The notes under the pieces are model-generated. The model made no database searches and was not told the DNA's origin. It worked only from the letters and a program-made list of their open reading frames with translations. A stretch of 16,356 bases of DNA from an uncultured Verrucomicrobiales bacterium (GTDB taxonomy: Bacteria > Verrucomicrobiota > Verrucomicrobiia > Verrucomicrobiales > Akkermansiaceae): positions 1 through 16,356 of the forward strand of contig CALFTQ010000149.1 of the NCBI GenBank assembly GCA_937916135.1, read 5' to 3'. The position numbers were made by a program, and so were the translations under genes. Every line of letters begins with the position of its first letter. The first letter of the stretch is position 1. Positions 6,138 to 15,152 of this stretch are shown here, piece after piece.

Positions 6138-7046
6138 ATGAAACCTACACTTCTTGTTCTCGCAGCAGGTATGGGCAGCCGATACGGCGGTCTGAAGCAG
6201 CTTGACCCCATGGGCCCCAATGGTGAAGTAATTCTCGATTACTCCGTGTACGATGCCATCCGCGCCGGTTTTGGTAAGGTAGTCTTCATCATCCGTAAGG
6301 ATTTTGAGGAGGCATTCAAGAGCCAGGTGGGCGCCCGCTTCGCCGGTAAGATTGAGGTGGACTACGCATTCCAGTGCCTTGATGATCTGCCCGAGGGGTA
6401 CACTGTTCCGGAGGGACGCGTGAAACCCTGGGGAACCGCACACGCTCTGCTGGCCGCCCGCAATGTGGTGAAGGAGCCCTTCGGCGTGGTGAATGCCGAT
6501 GATTTCTACGGAGCAGACGCTTTCAAGCAGGCTGCTGATTTCCTGACCGCCACTCCCGCTGCCGATGGCAAGGAGCACTACGGCATGATCGGCTACCCGC
6601 TGAAGAACACCCTCAGCGACCACGGTGATGTGAACCGCGGTATCTGCGGTATCAAGGATGGCTACCTCGACAGCGTGGAGGAATACACCAAGATTAAGAC
6701 TGAGGAAGACGGCGTGTGCCGCGGCGACAGCCTGAGCGGCGAGCGCAAGCCTGTGGATCCCGAGGAGCTCGTTTCCATGAACTTCTGGGTGTTCCCCGCC
6801 AGCTTCATCGGCCAGATTCAGGACCACTTCACCCGCTTCCTTGCTGCTCACGGCACCGAGCTGAAGAGTGAGTGCTACATCCCCACCGTGGTGGACGAAC
6901 TCATCCACAACGGCAAGGCTGATTGCAGCGTTATCAAGACTACCGCCAACTGGCTCGGTGTGACCTATCCCAGCGACAAGCCCGCTGTGGTGGAAAGCAT
7001 CGCCAAACTGGTGGAAGATGGTGTGTACCCCGCTCAACTCGGTTAA
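6138..7046 (+). CDS. Sugar-1-phosphate nucleotidyltransferase
   Basis: A 302-residue cytoplasmic enzyme with an NTP-transferase (Rossmann-like GT-A) fold. It should join a sugar-1-phosphate to a nucleotide, releasing pyrophosphate. The nucleotide-binding loop LAAGMGSRYGGLKQ (8-21) is intact. PWGTAHALLAA (97-107) fits the base- and sugar-contacting region and NADDFYG (119-125) the metal-binding Asp. The kinase gene starts 4 nt after its stop, so the pair likely works in sequence: the kinase makes the sugar-1-phosphate and this enzyme the UDP-sugar. The substrate is probably GlcNAc-1-P or GalNAc-1-P (inference from the kinase). The ATG at 6138 is chosen because MKPTLLVLAAGMG is the family's usual beginning and it follows an A-rich leader (AATTAACAACAAT) like other genes here. 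An in-frame ATG at 6093 lies in the -10 element and is excluded. Confidence 0.85.
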   Translation: MKPTLLVLAAGMGSRYGGLKQLDPMGPNGEVILDYSVYDAIRAGFGKVVFIIRKDFEEAFKSQVGARFAGKIEVDYAFQCLDDLPEGYTVPEGRVKPWGTAHALLAARNVVKEPFGVVNADDFYGADAFKQAADFLTATPAADGKEHYGMIGYPLKNTLSDHGDVNRGICGIKDGYLDSVEEYTKIKTEEDGVCRGDSLSGERKPVDPEELVSMNFWVFPASFIGQIQDHFTRFLAAHGTELKSECYIPTVVDELIHNGKADCSVIKTTANWLGVTYPSDKPAVVESIAKLVEDGVYPAQLG

Positions 7047-7050
7047 GTTT

Positions 7051-8142
7051 ATGTACGATCTTCAGAAAATTGCCGGGATGTTCGACATCCGCGCCGACTA
7101 TGTGTTCGGCGAGTCCTACGGTTCCGGCCATATCAATGATACGTTCCGCATCGAGGTTGAGCAGGCCGGTATCCGCCTGCGCTACATCCTGCAGCGTGTG
7201 AACAGCAACGTGTTCCGCCAGCCCATCGGGCTTATGGAAAACGTGAAGCGCGTGACGGATGAAGCCCTGCGCGTGCTGCTGGAGGAAGGCTGCAAGGAGG
7301 CCTACCGCCGCACGCTCACCATCATCCCCGCCAAGGATGGCAAGCCCTACGCCCAGGACGAGGAGGGCAACGTGTGGCGCGTGTATCCCTTCATTGAGCG
7401 TGCCCGCACCTACGATATGATTGAGAACCCCGGCCAGTGTGTCGAGGTGGCCCGCGCTTTCGGTAATTTCCAGAAGCTGGGTGCCAATCTGCCCGGTGCT
7501 CCGCTTTTTGAGACTATCCCCGATTTCCACAACACGACCAAGCGTTTCCAGAACTTCCAGAAGGCTATTGCCTCTGACCCCCTGGGCCGCGCCAAGAGCG
7601 TGCAGAAGGAAATCGACTGGTACCTCTCCCGCGAGGCCGATTGCCACAAGGTGGTGAACTACCTGGCCAGTGGCGAGCTGCCCCTGCGCGTGACGCACAA
7701 CGATACCAAGCTGAATAATGTGATGCTGGACGACGTGACCGGCGAGGGTATCTGCGTGATTGACCTGGATACCACCATGCCCGGCTCTGCGCTGTATGAT
7801 TTCGGTGATATGATCCGCACCTCCACTTCCCCCGCTGCGGAGGATGAGAAGGATCTCTCCCTCGTGACCATGCGCATGGAGTACTTTGAGGCTCTGGCCA
7901 AGGGCTACTGCGAGGCTGCCACCTTCCTGACCCCGCTGGAGAAGGAACTGCTGCCGTTCTCCGGTAAGCTCCTCACCATGGAGTGCGGTATGCGCTTCCT
8001 GACGGACTACCTCGAGGGCGATACCTACTTCAAGATCAAGCGCCCGGAACACAACCTCGACCGCACCCGCACCCAGATGGCCCTGGTGGAATCCATCGAG
8101 GCCCAGATGGACGAGATGATGAAGGTTGTGGCCAAGTACTGA
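7051..8142 (+). CDS. APH-family kinase, N-acetylhexosamine 1-kinase-like
   Basis: A 363-residue cytoplasmic kinase with the aminoglycoside-phosphotransferase fold. The N-terminal part reads SYGSGHINDTF (22-32), RYILQRVNSNVF (44-55) and LMENVKRVTDE (61-71), wording typical of the NahK branch that phosphorylates N-acetylhexosamines at C1. The catalytic loop HNDTKLNN (216-223) has the Asp218 base and Asn223, and VIDLDTTMPG (236-245) supplies the metal-binding Asp before the YDFGDMIR segment. The length agrees with NahK (about 360). It follows the nucleotidyltransferase by 4 nt and is closed by a strong terminator. A mucin-derived GlcNAc/GalNAc salvage role is inference from family and operon. 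A homoserine-kinase-like or other small-molecule kinase is the alternative. The start at 7051 avoids a 28-nt overlap and gives the normal N-terminus. Confidence 0.85.
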   Translation: MYDLQKIAGMFDIRADYVFGESYGSGHINDTFRIEVEQAGIRLRYILQRVNSNVFRQPIGLMENVKRVTDEALRVLLEEGCKEAYRRTLTIIPAKDGKPYAQDEEGNVWRVYPFIERARTYDMIENPGQCVEVARAFGNFQKLGANLPGAPLFETIPDFHNTTKRFQNFQKAIASDPLGRAKSVQKEIDWYLSREADCHKVVNYLASGELPLRVTHNDTKLNNVMLDDVTGEGICVIDLDTTMPGSALYDFGDMIRTSTSPAAEDEKDLSLVTMRMEYFEALAKGYCEAATFLTPLEKELLPFSGKLLTMECGMRFLTDYLEGDTYFKIKRPEHNLDRTRTQMALVESIEAQMDEMMKVVAKY

Positions 8143-8163
8143 TTGCTTCATTAACCTGTTTTC

Positions 8164-8200
8164 AGCCCTGCCGGAGCCTCTTGCCCCGGCAGGGCTTTTT
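8164..8200 (+). terminator. Rho-independent terminator of the kinase operon
   Basis: A perfect 11-bp GC-rich stem AGCCCTGCCGG (8164-8174) / CCGGCAGGGCT (8186-8196), an 11-nt loop and a run of five T (8196-8200), 21 nt after the kinase stop. Confidence 0.9.
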
Positions 8201-8258
8201 CCACCGCCCGGCCAGGTGCGGCCCAAGTTCGAGTAAAGAGCCCGGTAAATTGATGTTT

Positions 8259-8422
8259 GGGAACTCTTAATAATTCGAAACTAATCAACAAATTGGAATT
8301 TGTGGGGGAACTCTGTCGGAGCACGGGACTTCAGTCCCGATTGGAAGCACCGTTATTTCGGGACTGAAGTCCCGTGCCCCGACAACGACAAACTCCCATT
8401 TAGTGAGTTTTTAGAGTTTCCC
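8259..8422. repeat. Palindromic element copy B with extended ends
   Basis: The inner unit 8290-8401 contains 104 bp identical to 3453-3556, including the 19-bp perfect arms (8321-8339 and 8359-8377) and the mismatch-extended stem. Outside it, GGGAACTCTTA (8259-8269) on the left and GTGAGTTTTTAGAGTTTCCC (8403-8422) on the right are imperfect inverted copies, suggesting that the full element is longer than the shared core. Just left, AAATTGATGTTT (8247-8258) equals the reverse complement of the right end of copy A. The element fills most of the gap between the converging kinase and recO genes. With no other hairpin after recO, it may also end recO transcription. Confidence 0.8.
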
Positions 8423-8456
8423 CATTCGTAATTTCAAATCTGGCTCCATTCCTCAA

Positions 8457-8990
8457 TCAGCCGGGCAGGGAGTCCAGCAGCTCGGCGCGGCCGGCGGGGA
8501 GGTGCTGGAAATGGCGCAGCAGGGAGTGGTGTGGCAGCTGGTCGGGGGTGTAGAGCCCGTGCAGCCCGGCCAGGCGTTTTTCAAAATGCTGCAGGATGGC
8601 ACGGCGGGGTTCGCTGGTGGCCACGTAATCCAGCGCACCGGAGATGAGCTTGTGCCAGGCGGGGTCCTGAGCCCCGGGTTCCACGGTGCTGAGCAGGAGG
8701 CGGGCCATGTAGCTGGCCAGGCGCAGGCGGGTGAGGGTGCTGCGCAGCGCCAGGCGCGGCGAGATGAGGCTGACCGAGCATAGTGTGTGCAAATCTCCCT
8801 GGGTGGCGGGGCGGTAGAGCAGTTCACACTCGTGAAATAAATCTACCTGGCCGCTCAGCTCGCTGCCGGGTTTGCGCGCCAGCCGCGCAGCGGTGCGCAC
8901 GATGCCGTGCTGCTGTGTGCACCAGGTGATGATGAGACCGTGCTCGCCCAGTGCCTGCTGGCGTAGGATGGTGCCGGTGTCTTTTTCCAT
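8457..8990 (-). CDS. recO: DNA repair protein RecO
   Basis: RecO helps RecR load RecA on SSB-coated single-stranded DNA in the RecFOR recombination pathway. The protein starts with the OB-fold signature TGTILRQQALGEHGLIITWCTQQHGI (given here as the stretch around residues 5-30, with the GE..LI..W core visible). It continues with GSELSGQVDLFHECELLY and the helical part SPRLALRSTLTRLRLASYMARLL that is typical of the family. At 177 residues it is clearly shorter than the usual 230-250, and it has no CxxC zinc motif in the C-terminal half. Its start codon directly abuts the stop of the TPR gene (no spacer), so translation is probably coupled. It is the last gene of the seven-gene minus-strand run. 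Confidence 0.75.
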   Translation of the reverse strand: MEKDTGTILRQQALGEHGLIITWCTQQHGIVRTAARLARKPGSELSGQVDLFHECELLYRPATQGDLHTLCSVSLISPRLALRSTLTRLRLASYMARLLLSTVEPGAQDPAWHKLISGALDYVATSEPRRAILQHFEKRLAGLHGLYTPDQLPHHSLLRHFQHLPAGRAELLDSLPG

Positions 8991-9752
8991 TTACTTGCCG
9001 GCGGCCTGTTTCGGTTCCAAGTTGAGAACTCCGGAAAGTTCGAGCGCGCGCTGGTAGGGCACGGAGAGATTGCCTTTGGAGAAGATGCTGCTGACTGTGC
9101 GCAGGTGGCGCGAGGCTTCCACTCGGTTGCCCCGGGCCAGCGCAAAGGCTGCCTGGCTGTAATAATACAAGGGGGTGTCAGAGATAGGGGAGAGGTTTTT
9201 CACAATGGCGCGAGCCTCTGCTTCCTGCCCCAGCATGATGCGGCAGAGAAGCTCACGGAAATCCAGCACGTTCAGCAGCTCCACCGGGGTCTCGTAGGGC
9301 AGCATTCCCCGCAGCTCATGCAGCGTGGTGATGCTCTCTTCATACTGGCCGCGAGCCATGCGGATGTTGGCCAGGTTCATGGCGGTCACCGGGTCATCCG
9401 GCAGGGCTTTGCGCACTTTCTCCAGCTCTTCGGCTGCTTCGTCCAGGTACTTCTGCTCCATGAGGCAGCAGGCTCGCAGATTCCACACATTGGGGTTGCC
9501 GCGGAAAATCATTTCGCAGTCTGCCAGGTAGCCGATGCAGGCTACCCACTGCCCCTGCTGGTAGGCGTGTTTGGCGTTGTTGAACGCGCGGAGGTACTGC
9601 TCCCGGTCATTGCGCGACAGGTTGGAGAAATTCACCAGCCACTCGGGCAGCTCTGCGACTGTTGACGCCTGCTGCGCTTGCGGCGGCTGCTGCGCCGGCG
9701 CGTGGGGCAACAGGGCGAAAAATGCCAGTATAAGGGAAAGGTATAATCTCAT
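8991..9752 (-). CDS. Secreted TPR-repeat protein
   Basis: A 253-residue protein with a Sec signal peptide (about 1-20, MRLYLSLILAFFALLPHAPA then QQ) and a Pro/Gln-rich linker. Helical TPR-like repeats follow (NAKHAYQQGQWVACIGYLADCE, NPNVWNLRACCLMEQKYLDEA, DPVTAMNLANIRMARGQYEES and a later YYYSQAAFALARGN). TPR arrays serve as protein-binding scaffolds; this one would work in the periplasm. I do not recognise a specific function. The gene overlaps dxs by 4 nt (ATGA) and abuts recO, so it is translationally embedded in the operon. It could act in envelope assembly, but nothing in the sequence shows that. Confidence 0.8.
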   Translation of the reverse strand: MRLYLSLILAFFALLPHAPAQQPPQAQQASTVAELPEWLVNFSNLSRNDREQYLRAFNNAKHAYQQGQWVACIGYLADCEMIFRGNPNVWNLRACCLMEQKYLDEAAEELEKVRKALPDDPVTAMNLANIRMARGQYEESITTLHELRGMLPYETPVELLNVLDFRELLCRIMLGQEAEARAIVKNLSPISDTPLYYYSQAAFALARGNRVEASRHLRTVSSIFSKGNLSVPYQRALELSGVLNLEPKQAAGK

Positions 9753-11635
9753 TTTGCAACAGCGGGATGCTTAAGGATGGTTGCGGCTATGGCTTCGGGG
9801 GTGAGCCCGTATTTGCTGCGCAGCTGGTCTTCGCGGCCGTGTTCGATGAAGCGGTTGGGCCAGCCGATGCGCAGCACCGGGGTGCTGCAGTTCTGCTCAT
9901 TGAGCATTTCCATGACCGCGGAGCCGAAACCGCCTGCCACAACGTGGTCTTCCATGGTGACGAGCAGGCGTGTCCTGGTTGCCTGCTGCAGGATGCACCC
10001 GGTATCCAGCGGGCAGATGAAACGGGCGTTCACGTGCGCACTGGAGATGCCCTGCGCTGCCAGAATGGTGCGCACCCTGGCGGCATAGCCATTCATATTG
10101 CCCAGGGCCAGCAGGGTTATATCTGCCCCTTCTGAGAGTATTTCCGCCTTGCCGATGGGCAGCGGCTGCAGCTCTGCCGGCATGGGTACCCCTTCGCCGG
10201 TGCCGCGCGGGTAGCGGATGAGGCTGGGGCGGTCGGTAATCCCGTTCATGGTGCAGAGCATGTGGCCCAGTTCTGCTTCATCCTTCGGCTGCATCATCAC
10301 CAGGTCCGGGATAGCCCGCATCATGGCAATGTCGAATAAGCCGTGGTGCGTGGGGCCGTCATCCGGCGAGAGACCGGCGCGATCCATGCAGAATTTGACA
10401 GGCAGGTTCTGCAGCGCGGCATCGTGCTGAATCATATCCACGCAGCGCTGCATGAAGGTGGAGTAGACTGCCAGGTAAGGCTTGAGCCCCCGGGTGGCCA
10501 TGCCGCAGGCAAAAAGGGCGGCGTGCTCCTCGGCTATGCCCACGTCGTAATAGCGCTTCGGGAAGCGGGCGCGGAAGATATCCAGCCGTGTGCCGGTGGG
10601 CATGGCTGCGGTGATGGCGGTGATATTCGGGTCATCAGCTGCCAGGGTGGTCAGGTGCGTGCCGAAGGCCTCCGAGTAGGTGATGGTGGGGCCTTTGCTG
10701 GTGCTGCCGTCTTCGATGTTGTACTGCCCGATGCCGTGGAACTTGGTCGGGTTGCTGGCGGCGGGAGCATAGCCGCGCCCTTTTTCGGTGATGACGTGGA
10801 TGATGACCGGGCCGTTGTGCCGGGATGCTATGCGCAGTATTTTCTCGAGCCTCAGGGTATCGTGTCCGTCCACGGGACCATAGTAGCTCAGCCCCAGTTC
10901 CTGGAAGAAGCTCAGCGGGGTGATGATGCTGTGTGCTGCGTGCACGAGCTTGGAAACCTGCTTGCGCGCGGTTTCGCCCGCCAGTTTTTCAATGATGGCT
11001 TTGGTGCGCTCGCGGAGCCAGGCATAGGTGTCCGTCTCCTGGAGCGAGGAAAAATAATGGGAGAGGGCGCCTACGTTGCGGTCGATGCTCCATTCATTGT
11101 CGTTGAGGATGAGGATGAACTTCCGCGTGGTGGGGGCGATGCTGTTGAGCCCCTCCAGGGTGGTGCCGCAGGTGAAAGCCCCATCGCCTACGATGGAGAT
11201 GACGTGGTAATCATCCCCGGCCAGGTCGCGGGCAGCTGCCATGCCCAGCCCGGCAGAGAGGGCAGTGCCGGCGTGGCCGGCTCCGTAGGCGTCATGCGCC
11301 GATTCGCTGCGCTTGCAGAAGCCGGAAATGCCCCCGAACTGGCGTATGGTGTTGAATTTGCCCGCACGGCCGGTGAGCAGCTTGTGCACATAGCACTGGT
11401 GCGAAACATCGAAGAGTATCTTATCCACCGGGGTGTTGAATACCCGGTGCAGGGCTATGCTCAGCTCCACCAGCCCCAGGTTCGGCGCCAGGTGCCCGCC
11501 CGTTTCTGAAAGGGTGCGGATGAGGGTGGTGCGAATCTCCTCTGCCAGCCGGCTGAGTTTATCAGCAGGCAGTTTTTTTACATCCTGCGGGCAGCAGATA
11601 GTGCTGAGCAGGTCAGATGAGGGAGAATTCGTCAT
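9749..11635 (-). CDS. dxs: 1-deoxy-D-xylulose-5-phosphate synthase
   Basis: Dxs makes DXP from pyruvate and glyceraldehyde-3-phosphate, the first step of the MEP isoprenoid pathway and a feeder for thiamine and pyridoxal. The 628-residue length is normal. Seen in order: HLAPNLG, DVSHQCYVHKLLTGR (76-90), AGHAGTALSAGLG (119-131), the ThDP/Mg motif GDGAFTCG (150-157) with Asn178, GPVDGHD, the cofactor-activating Glu in GIAEEHA (near 369-370), MDRAGLSPDDGPTHHG (417-432) and IRYPRGTGEG. Several motifs differ slightly from the common form (DVGHQAYPHK, VGADGPTHAG), but all key His, Asp, Glu and Arg residues remain. The start overlaps the end of xseB by 23 nt and the stop overlaps the TPR start, pointing to coupled translation. 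Confidence 0.93.
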   Translation of the reverse strand: MTNSPSSDLLSTICCPQDVKKLPADKLSRLAEEIRTTLIRTLSETGGHLAPNLGLVELSIALHRVFNTPVDKILFDVSHQCYVHKLLTGRAGKFNTIRQFGGISGFCKRSESAHDAYGAGHAGTALSAGLGMAAARDLAGDDYHVISIVGDGAFTCGTTLEGLNSIAPTTRKFILILNDNEWSIDRNVGALSHYFSSLQETDTYAWLRERTKAIIEKLAGETARKQVSKLVHAAHSIITPLSFFQELGLSYYGPVDGHDTLRLEKILRIASRHNGPVIIHVITEKGRGYAPAASNPTKFHGIGQYNIEDGSTSKGPTITYSEAFGTHLTTLAADDPNITAITAAMPTGTRLDIFRARFPKRYYDVGIAEEHAALFACGMATRGLKPYLAVYSTFMQRCVDMIQHDAALQNLPVKFCMDRAGLSPDDGPTHHGLFDIAMMRAIPDLVMMQPKDEAELGHMLCTMNGITDRPSLIRYPRGTGEGVPMPAELQPLPIGKAEILSEGADITLLALGNMNGYAARVRTILAAQGISSAHVNARFICPLDTGCILQQATRTRLLVTMEDHVVAGGFGSAVMEMLNEQNCSTPVLRIGWPNRFIEHGREDQLRSKYGLTPEAIAATILKHPAVAK

Positions 11636-11873
11636 CTTCGTTCTTCTGATTTGCCTGGGGCGGCTGGGATTCAGCCTGCTCCAGTTTTTGAATCTTTAAC
11701 TCGGCCTCCGCCAGCAACTGCTCACTGCTGCGGATGAGGGTGAGCCCTTCCGCTGCCAGGGATATCATCTCCTCCAGCCCGGTTTCGGGGTTGTTCACGC
11801 GGGCTACTATCTCCTCCAGCCGGGCGGTGGATTGCTCGAAAGTCAGCGTTTTTGTCTTGGCGCGCGGGGGCAT
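11613..11873 (-). CDS. xseB: Exodeoxyribonuclease VII small subunit
   Basis: An 86-residue acidic helical protein with the XseB signature FEQSTARLEEIVARVNNPETGLEEMISLAAEG (around 12-43) followed by a second helix ending in QKLEQAE and an acidic Gln-rich tail (NEDDEF). With XseA it forms exonuclease VII, which cuts single-stranded DNA from both ends; xseA is not in the window. It starts 10 nt after the glycosyltransferase stop and overlaps dxs by 23 nt. The xseB-dxs neighbourhood is common in bacteria, which supports both calls. Confidence 0.9.
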   Translation of the reverse strand: MPPRAKTKTLTFEQSTARLEEIVARVNNPETGLEEMISLAAEGLTLIRSSEQLLAEAELKIQKLEQAESQPPQANQKNEDDEFSLI

Positions 11874-11883
11874 GGGTGGGTGA

Positions 11884-13740
11884 TTATTTGTTCTTTTCGC
11901 TTACGTCTTCGCGGCTGTAGTATACCATCTCAGCGCCCAGCAGAAAGTTGCGGTGGCGGTAGATACCCTGAGAGGAAACCAGGCTGGCCAGCGGGCGTGC
12001 TGTGGATTTGGGGTTCGCGTTGGTGGTGAATAATTCGGCAAAGGCCATGTTGTGGCGCGGGGCCAGCAGCAGCAGCTTGCCTTCCAGCGCAAGGGGGGCA
12101 AAATCACCCGCCTCGCGGATGACTCCGCTCACGCCGCCTGCCTGCATGGAGTGGGATGAGGGGGTGATGAGGAAACCCTGCGTATTCTGGCCGGCGCGGT
12201 TGAAAATCGGCTCCAGATTGCGGGTCAGTTCTTCGATGCTGCGCGGCAGCCAGAGCGCCTTGCGGTCGGCATACCAGGCCACGCCCCAGGGTTGATCCGT
12301 CACAATCAGGTCGCTCTCATTGGTCATGTTGTGCAGCTTGTTATTCATGGCTGCCGGATAATATGGCGGGAAATGGGGGATACCGCGTGCGCTGGACCAG
12401 ATGCCGACGTAGAGCTGCTTGGGCAGCTGGAACAGGAACAGACCGGAGGAAATGACCAGCATGGTGGCAATGGCCAGCCCGCGGATGCTGTTGTAGGCCT
12501 GGCCCAGCTGCATGCGGGCCAGCAGGATGAAGACCAGCGCCGTGCCGAACGCCACGAAGAACGGTGTGAACAGAATGGCCTGCTGGCTGGCGCTGATGGT
12601 CTGAGCCTCACCGAAAAGAGCCATGCCTGCGCAGGAGGAAAGCCACATGGCAAACACGGCCCATTTGCAGGCCTGCACCGCCGGGTTGCGGAACTTGTTG
12701 AGCAGGGCAAGCAGGAAGAAAGGCGTGGTGACAATGGCACCCATGTTGATATACATGCTGTTGAACTGGGCAAAGGTATAGCCCAGCAGGCGCAGGAAGA
12801 AGTTGGAGCTGTTGAAACTCAGTGCTTCTGTGTTGGCGGAGCGCATGAGCATTTCGGCCCCGTCACTGCCGAAACCGTTGAAGATGCCGTACATCAGCTT
12901 CTTTTCCATGCCTCCGGTGGGGGCCAGCAGAAACACTGTGGGCAGAATGACCAGGATGGCCAGAATGGCTGCGCCCATGGCGGCGTGCATGCCGCGGGGC
13001 GTGAAGTAGATGCCGGTGAAAACCAGCATGCCGATGGCGCACCATATGCTCATGCGGCAGGTGAGGCAGAGCAGGGCAAGCAGAACATACATGGCACAGC
13101 TCCAGAGGATGACCCTGGTCCCCTTGTTGGCTTCGTTGGCCTGCACTGCCGAAACCAGGCAGTGCACAGCACCCAGCACAAAGCACATCATGAGCATCTG
13201 CGGCAAGCCGCTCAGCGCATATTGCAGAACCAGCTCACTGAGCCCCATGAGGGCCACTGTAGTGGCTGCTACCACCTCATCAAACAGCCGGGTGAACAGA
13301 AAGTAGGCCAGCAGCAGGGCTAGCAGGAAAAAGAAGGTGCTGGTAGCGGCGATGACCCTGTCCCCCGCATATACGTTGGTCTCGTTTTCATTCATCCGCT
13401 TGGCCTGGAAATTATCAAACCCCGTGGCTTTGAGGGCTGCGGCCAGCACGTAGGGGTATACGGGGGCGTGATTGGTTTCTGCGAAATGGTTGAAGTCCAG
13501 TGGCTCCTCCTGGTTTACCTTGTTCTGATCCCACACGTCGATCGGGCGGATGAATTTGGAGGTGAAGCCTTCGCCTCGGGCAATCTGGCGGCCGACCTGC
13601 GCCATGTCCATGGCTGCCGGTTGATCCATGCCCCGGTAGGTGAGGCAGAGCTGGAATACACAGAGACTCACAATGACGAATGCGAGAATCCAGCGCATTG
13701 TCAGCAGTTTGTTGCGTTCTTTGCTGGTTGATTTTTCCAT
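11884..13740 (-). CDS. GT-C-like polytopic membrane glycosyltransferase (PMT/ArnT-like)
   Basis: A 618-residue integral membrane protein with roughly ten to twelve hydrophobic helices in residues 13-510 and a C-terminal extracytoplasmic domain. After helix 1 there is a loop with AMDMAQVGRQIARGEGF (43-59; Asp45 in the usual acidic position) and NHAPVYPYVLAA (90-101). This matches the pattern of GT-C enzymes such as PMT and ArnT, which move sugars from lipid-phosphate donors to acceptors on the outer face. Donor and acceptor are unknown. The start at 13740 is chosen because MEKSTSKERNKLL leads directly into the first helix and lies 13 nt after the regulator's stop. The frame stays open 69 codons further upstream, but that part overlaps the regulator gene in another frame and has no membrane character. 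Confidence 0.75.
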   Translation of the reverse strand: MEKSTSKERNKLLTMRWILAFVIVSLCVFQLCLTYRGMDQPAAMDMAQVGRQIARGEGFTSKFIRPIDVWDQNKVNQEEPLDFNHFAETNHAPVYPYVLAAALKATGFDNFQAKRMNENETNVYAGDRVIAATSTFFFLLALLLAYFLFTRLFDEVVAATTVALMGLSELVLQYALSGLPQMLMMCFVLGAVHCLVSAVQANEANKGTRVILWSCAMYVLLALLCLTCRMSIWCAIGMLVFTGIYFTPRGMHAAMGAAILAILVILPTVFLLAPTGGMEKKLMYGIFNGFGSDGAEMLMRSANTEALSFNSSNFFLRLLGYTFAQFNSMYINMGAIVTTPFFLLALLNKFRNPAVQACKWAVFAMWLSSCAGMALFGEAQTISASQQAILFTPFFVAFGTALVFILLARMQLGQAYNSIRGLAIATMLVISSGLFLFQLPKQLYVGIWSSARGIPHFPPYYPAAMNNKLHNMTNESDLIVTDQPWGVAWYADRKALWLPRSIEELTRNLEPIFNRAGQNTQGFLITPSSHSMQAGGVSGVIREAGDFAPLALEGKLLLLAPRHNMAFAELFTTNANPKSTARPLASLVSSQGIYRHRNFLLGAEMVYYSREDVSEKNK

Positions 13741-13753
13741 TTGTTGTAAACGG

Positions 13754-15148
<1,395 letters not shown>

Positions 15149-15152
15149 GGCG

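Noticed and set aside
6940..8226. A 428-codon minus-strand open frame opposite the kinase
   Set aside because: His/Gly/Leu-rich antisense composition without motifs; it crosses the kinase terminator, and the plus-strand gene has intact catalytic motifs.
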